A DNA stretch of 64,000 nucleotides from Pseudoclavibacter sp. AY1H1 (lineage in GTDB: Bacteria; Actinomycetota; Actinomycetes; Actinomycetales; Microbacteriaceae), in assembly GCF_002931055.1 (NCBI RefSeq), contig NZ_PSXX01000002.1:1-64000 (forward strand), in the 5' to 3' direction. Each line of letters starts with the position of its first letter. The stretch's first letter is position 1. A program made the position numbers and the translations under genes. The notes below the pieces were generated by a model. It worked only from the letters and a program-made list of their open reading frames with translations. It made no database searches and was not told the DNA's origin. Shown here one piece after another: positions 63,951-64,000 of this stretch.

Positions 63951-64000
63951 CCGTGTAGTTCTCCACAAGTCCTCCACAGAAAATGCCCCAGTTTCCGGCG

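Overview
The window is GC-rich actinobacterial chromosome, most likely from a member of the Microbacteriaceae. This rests on very GC-biased third codon positions, frequent GTG starts, actinobacterial neighbourhoods (tRNA-Gln-glmU-prs, metG-tatD-rsmA, rsmI divergent from a protein O-mannosyltransferase), a 13E12-type HNH nuclease fragment, a class Ib ribonucleotide reductase operon, and many genes that look leaderless (a TANNNT box 6-7 nt before ATG or GTG). No rRNA, prophage, insertion sequence or CRISPR array was found.

Left part (1-19.4 kb): carbohydrate scavenging and signalling. After an HNH nuclease fragment and a tandem-repeat/hairpin block comes an alpha-glucoside cluster (binding lipoprotein, two permeases, cytoplasmic GH13 glucosidase), divergent from a ROK regulator with a symmetric operator candidate between them. 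An Old Yellow Enzyme follows, then an autoregulated-looking LacI operon (LacI regulator, LplB/YtcP-type permeases, YtcQ-type binding lipoprotein, GH32 fructosidase), an HD-domain protein, a MacB-like ABC pair and a divergent NarL-type two-component system.

Middle part (19.4-39.4 kb): housekeeping genes (prs, glmU, tRNA-Gln, rsmA, tatD, metG, rsmI, protein mannosyltransferase) interleaved with accessory genes: NTF2-like protein, MarR regulator, ABC-F ATPase, a tandem pair of small related proteins of which only the first is a lipoprotein, a TipA-like MerR regulator with a textbook MerR promoter, an M20 peptidase, two flavin-dependent monooxygenases, a GNAT enzyme with an overlapping short leader ORF, and a membrane-anchored protein broken by one extra base in a G run.

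Right part (39.4-64 kb): a 700-bp block of palindromic repeats and duplicated gene starts leads into a Vsr-fold (DUF559-like) nuclease gene, with a second related repeat block behind it. Then come a PRISE-type reductase, a CatB-like acetyltransferase, a small secreted protein, RecQ, an aldo/keto reductase, the giant helicase HrpA, an SDR, a second GH13 glucosidase, a two-gene glutamine-type ABC importer with two binding domains fused to the permease, a metallophosphoesterase, a DUF6328 membrane protein, a 53-residue charged protein, and nrdHIEF. The nrd promoter carries two candidate NrdR boxes 31 bp apart.

The strongest candidates for something new are the repeat-flanked nuclease gene (39.4-41.2 kb), the paired LacI operators of which one lies inside the permease gene and forces TTA codons, the leader ORF before the GNAT gene, and the tandem small-protein pair at 25.2-26.1 kb.
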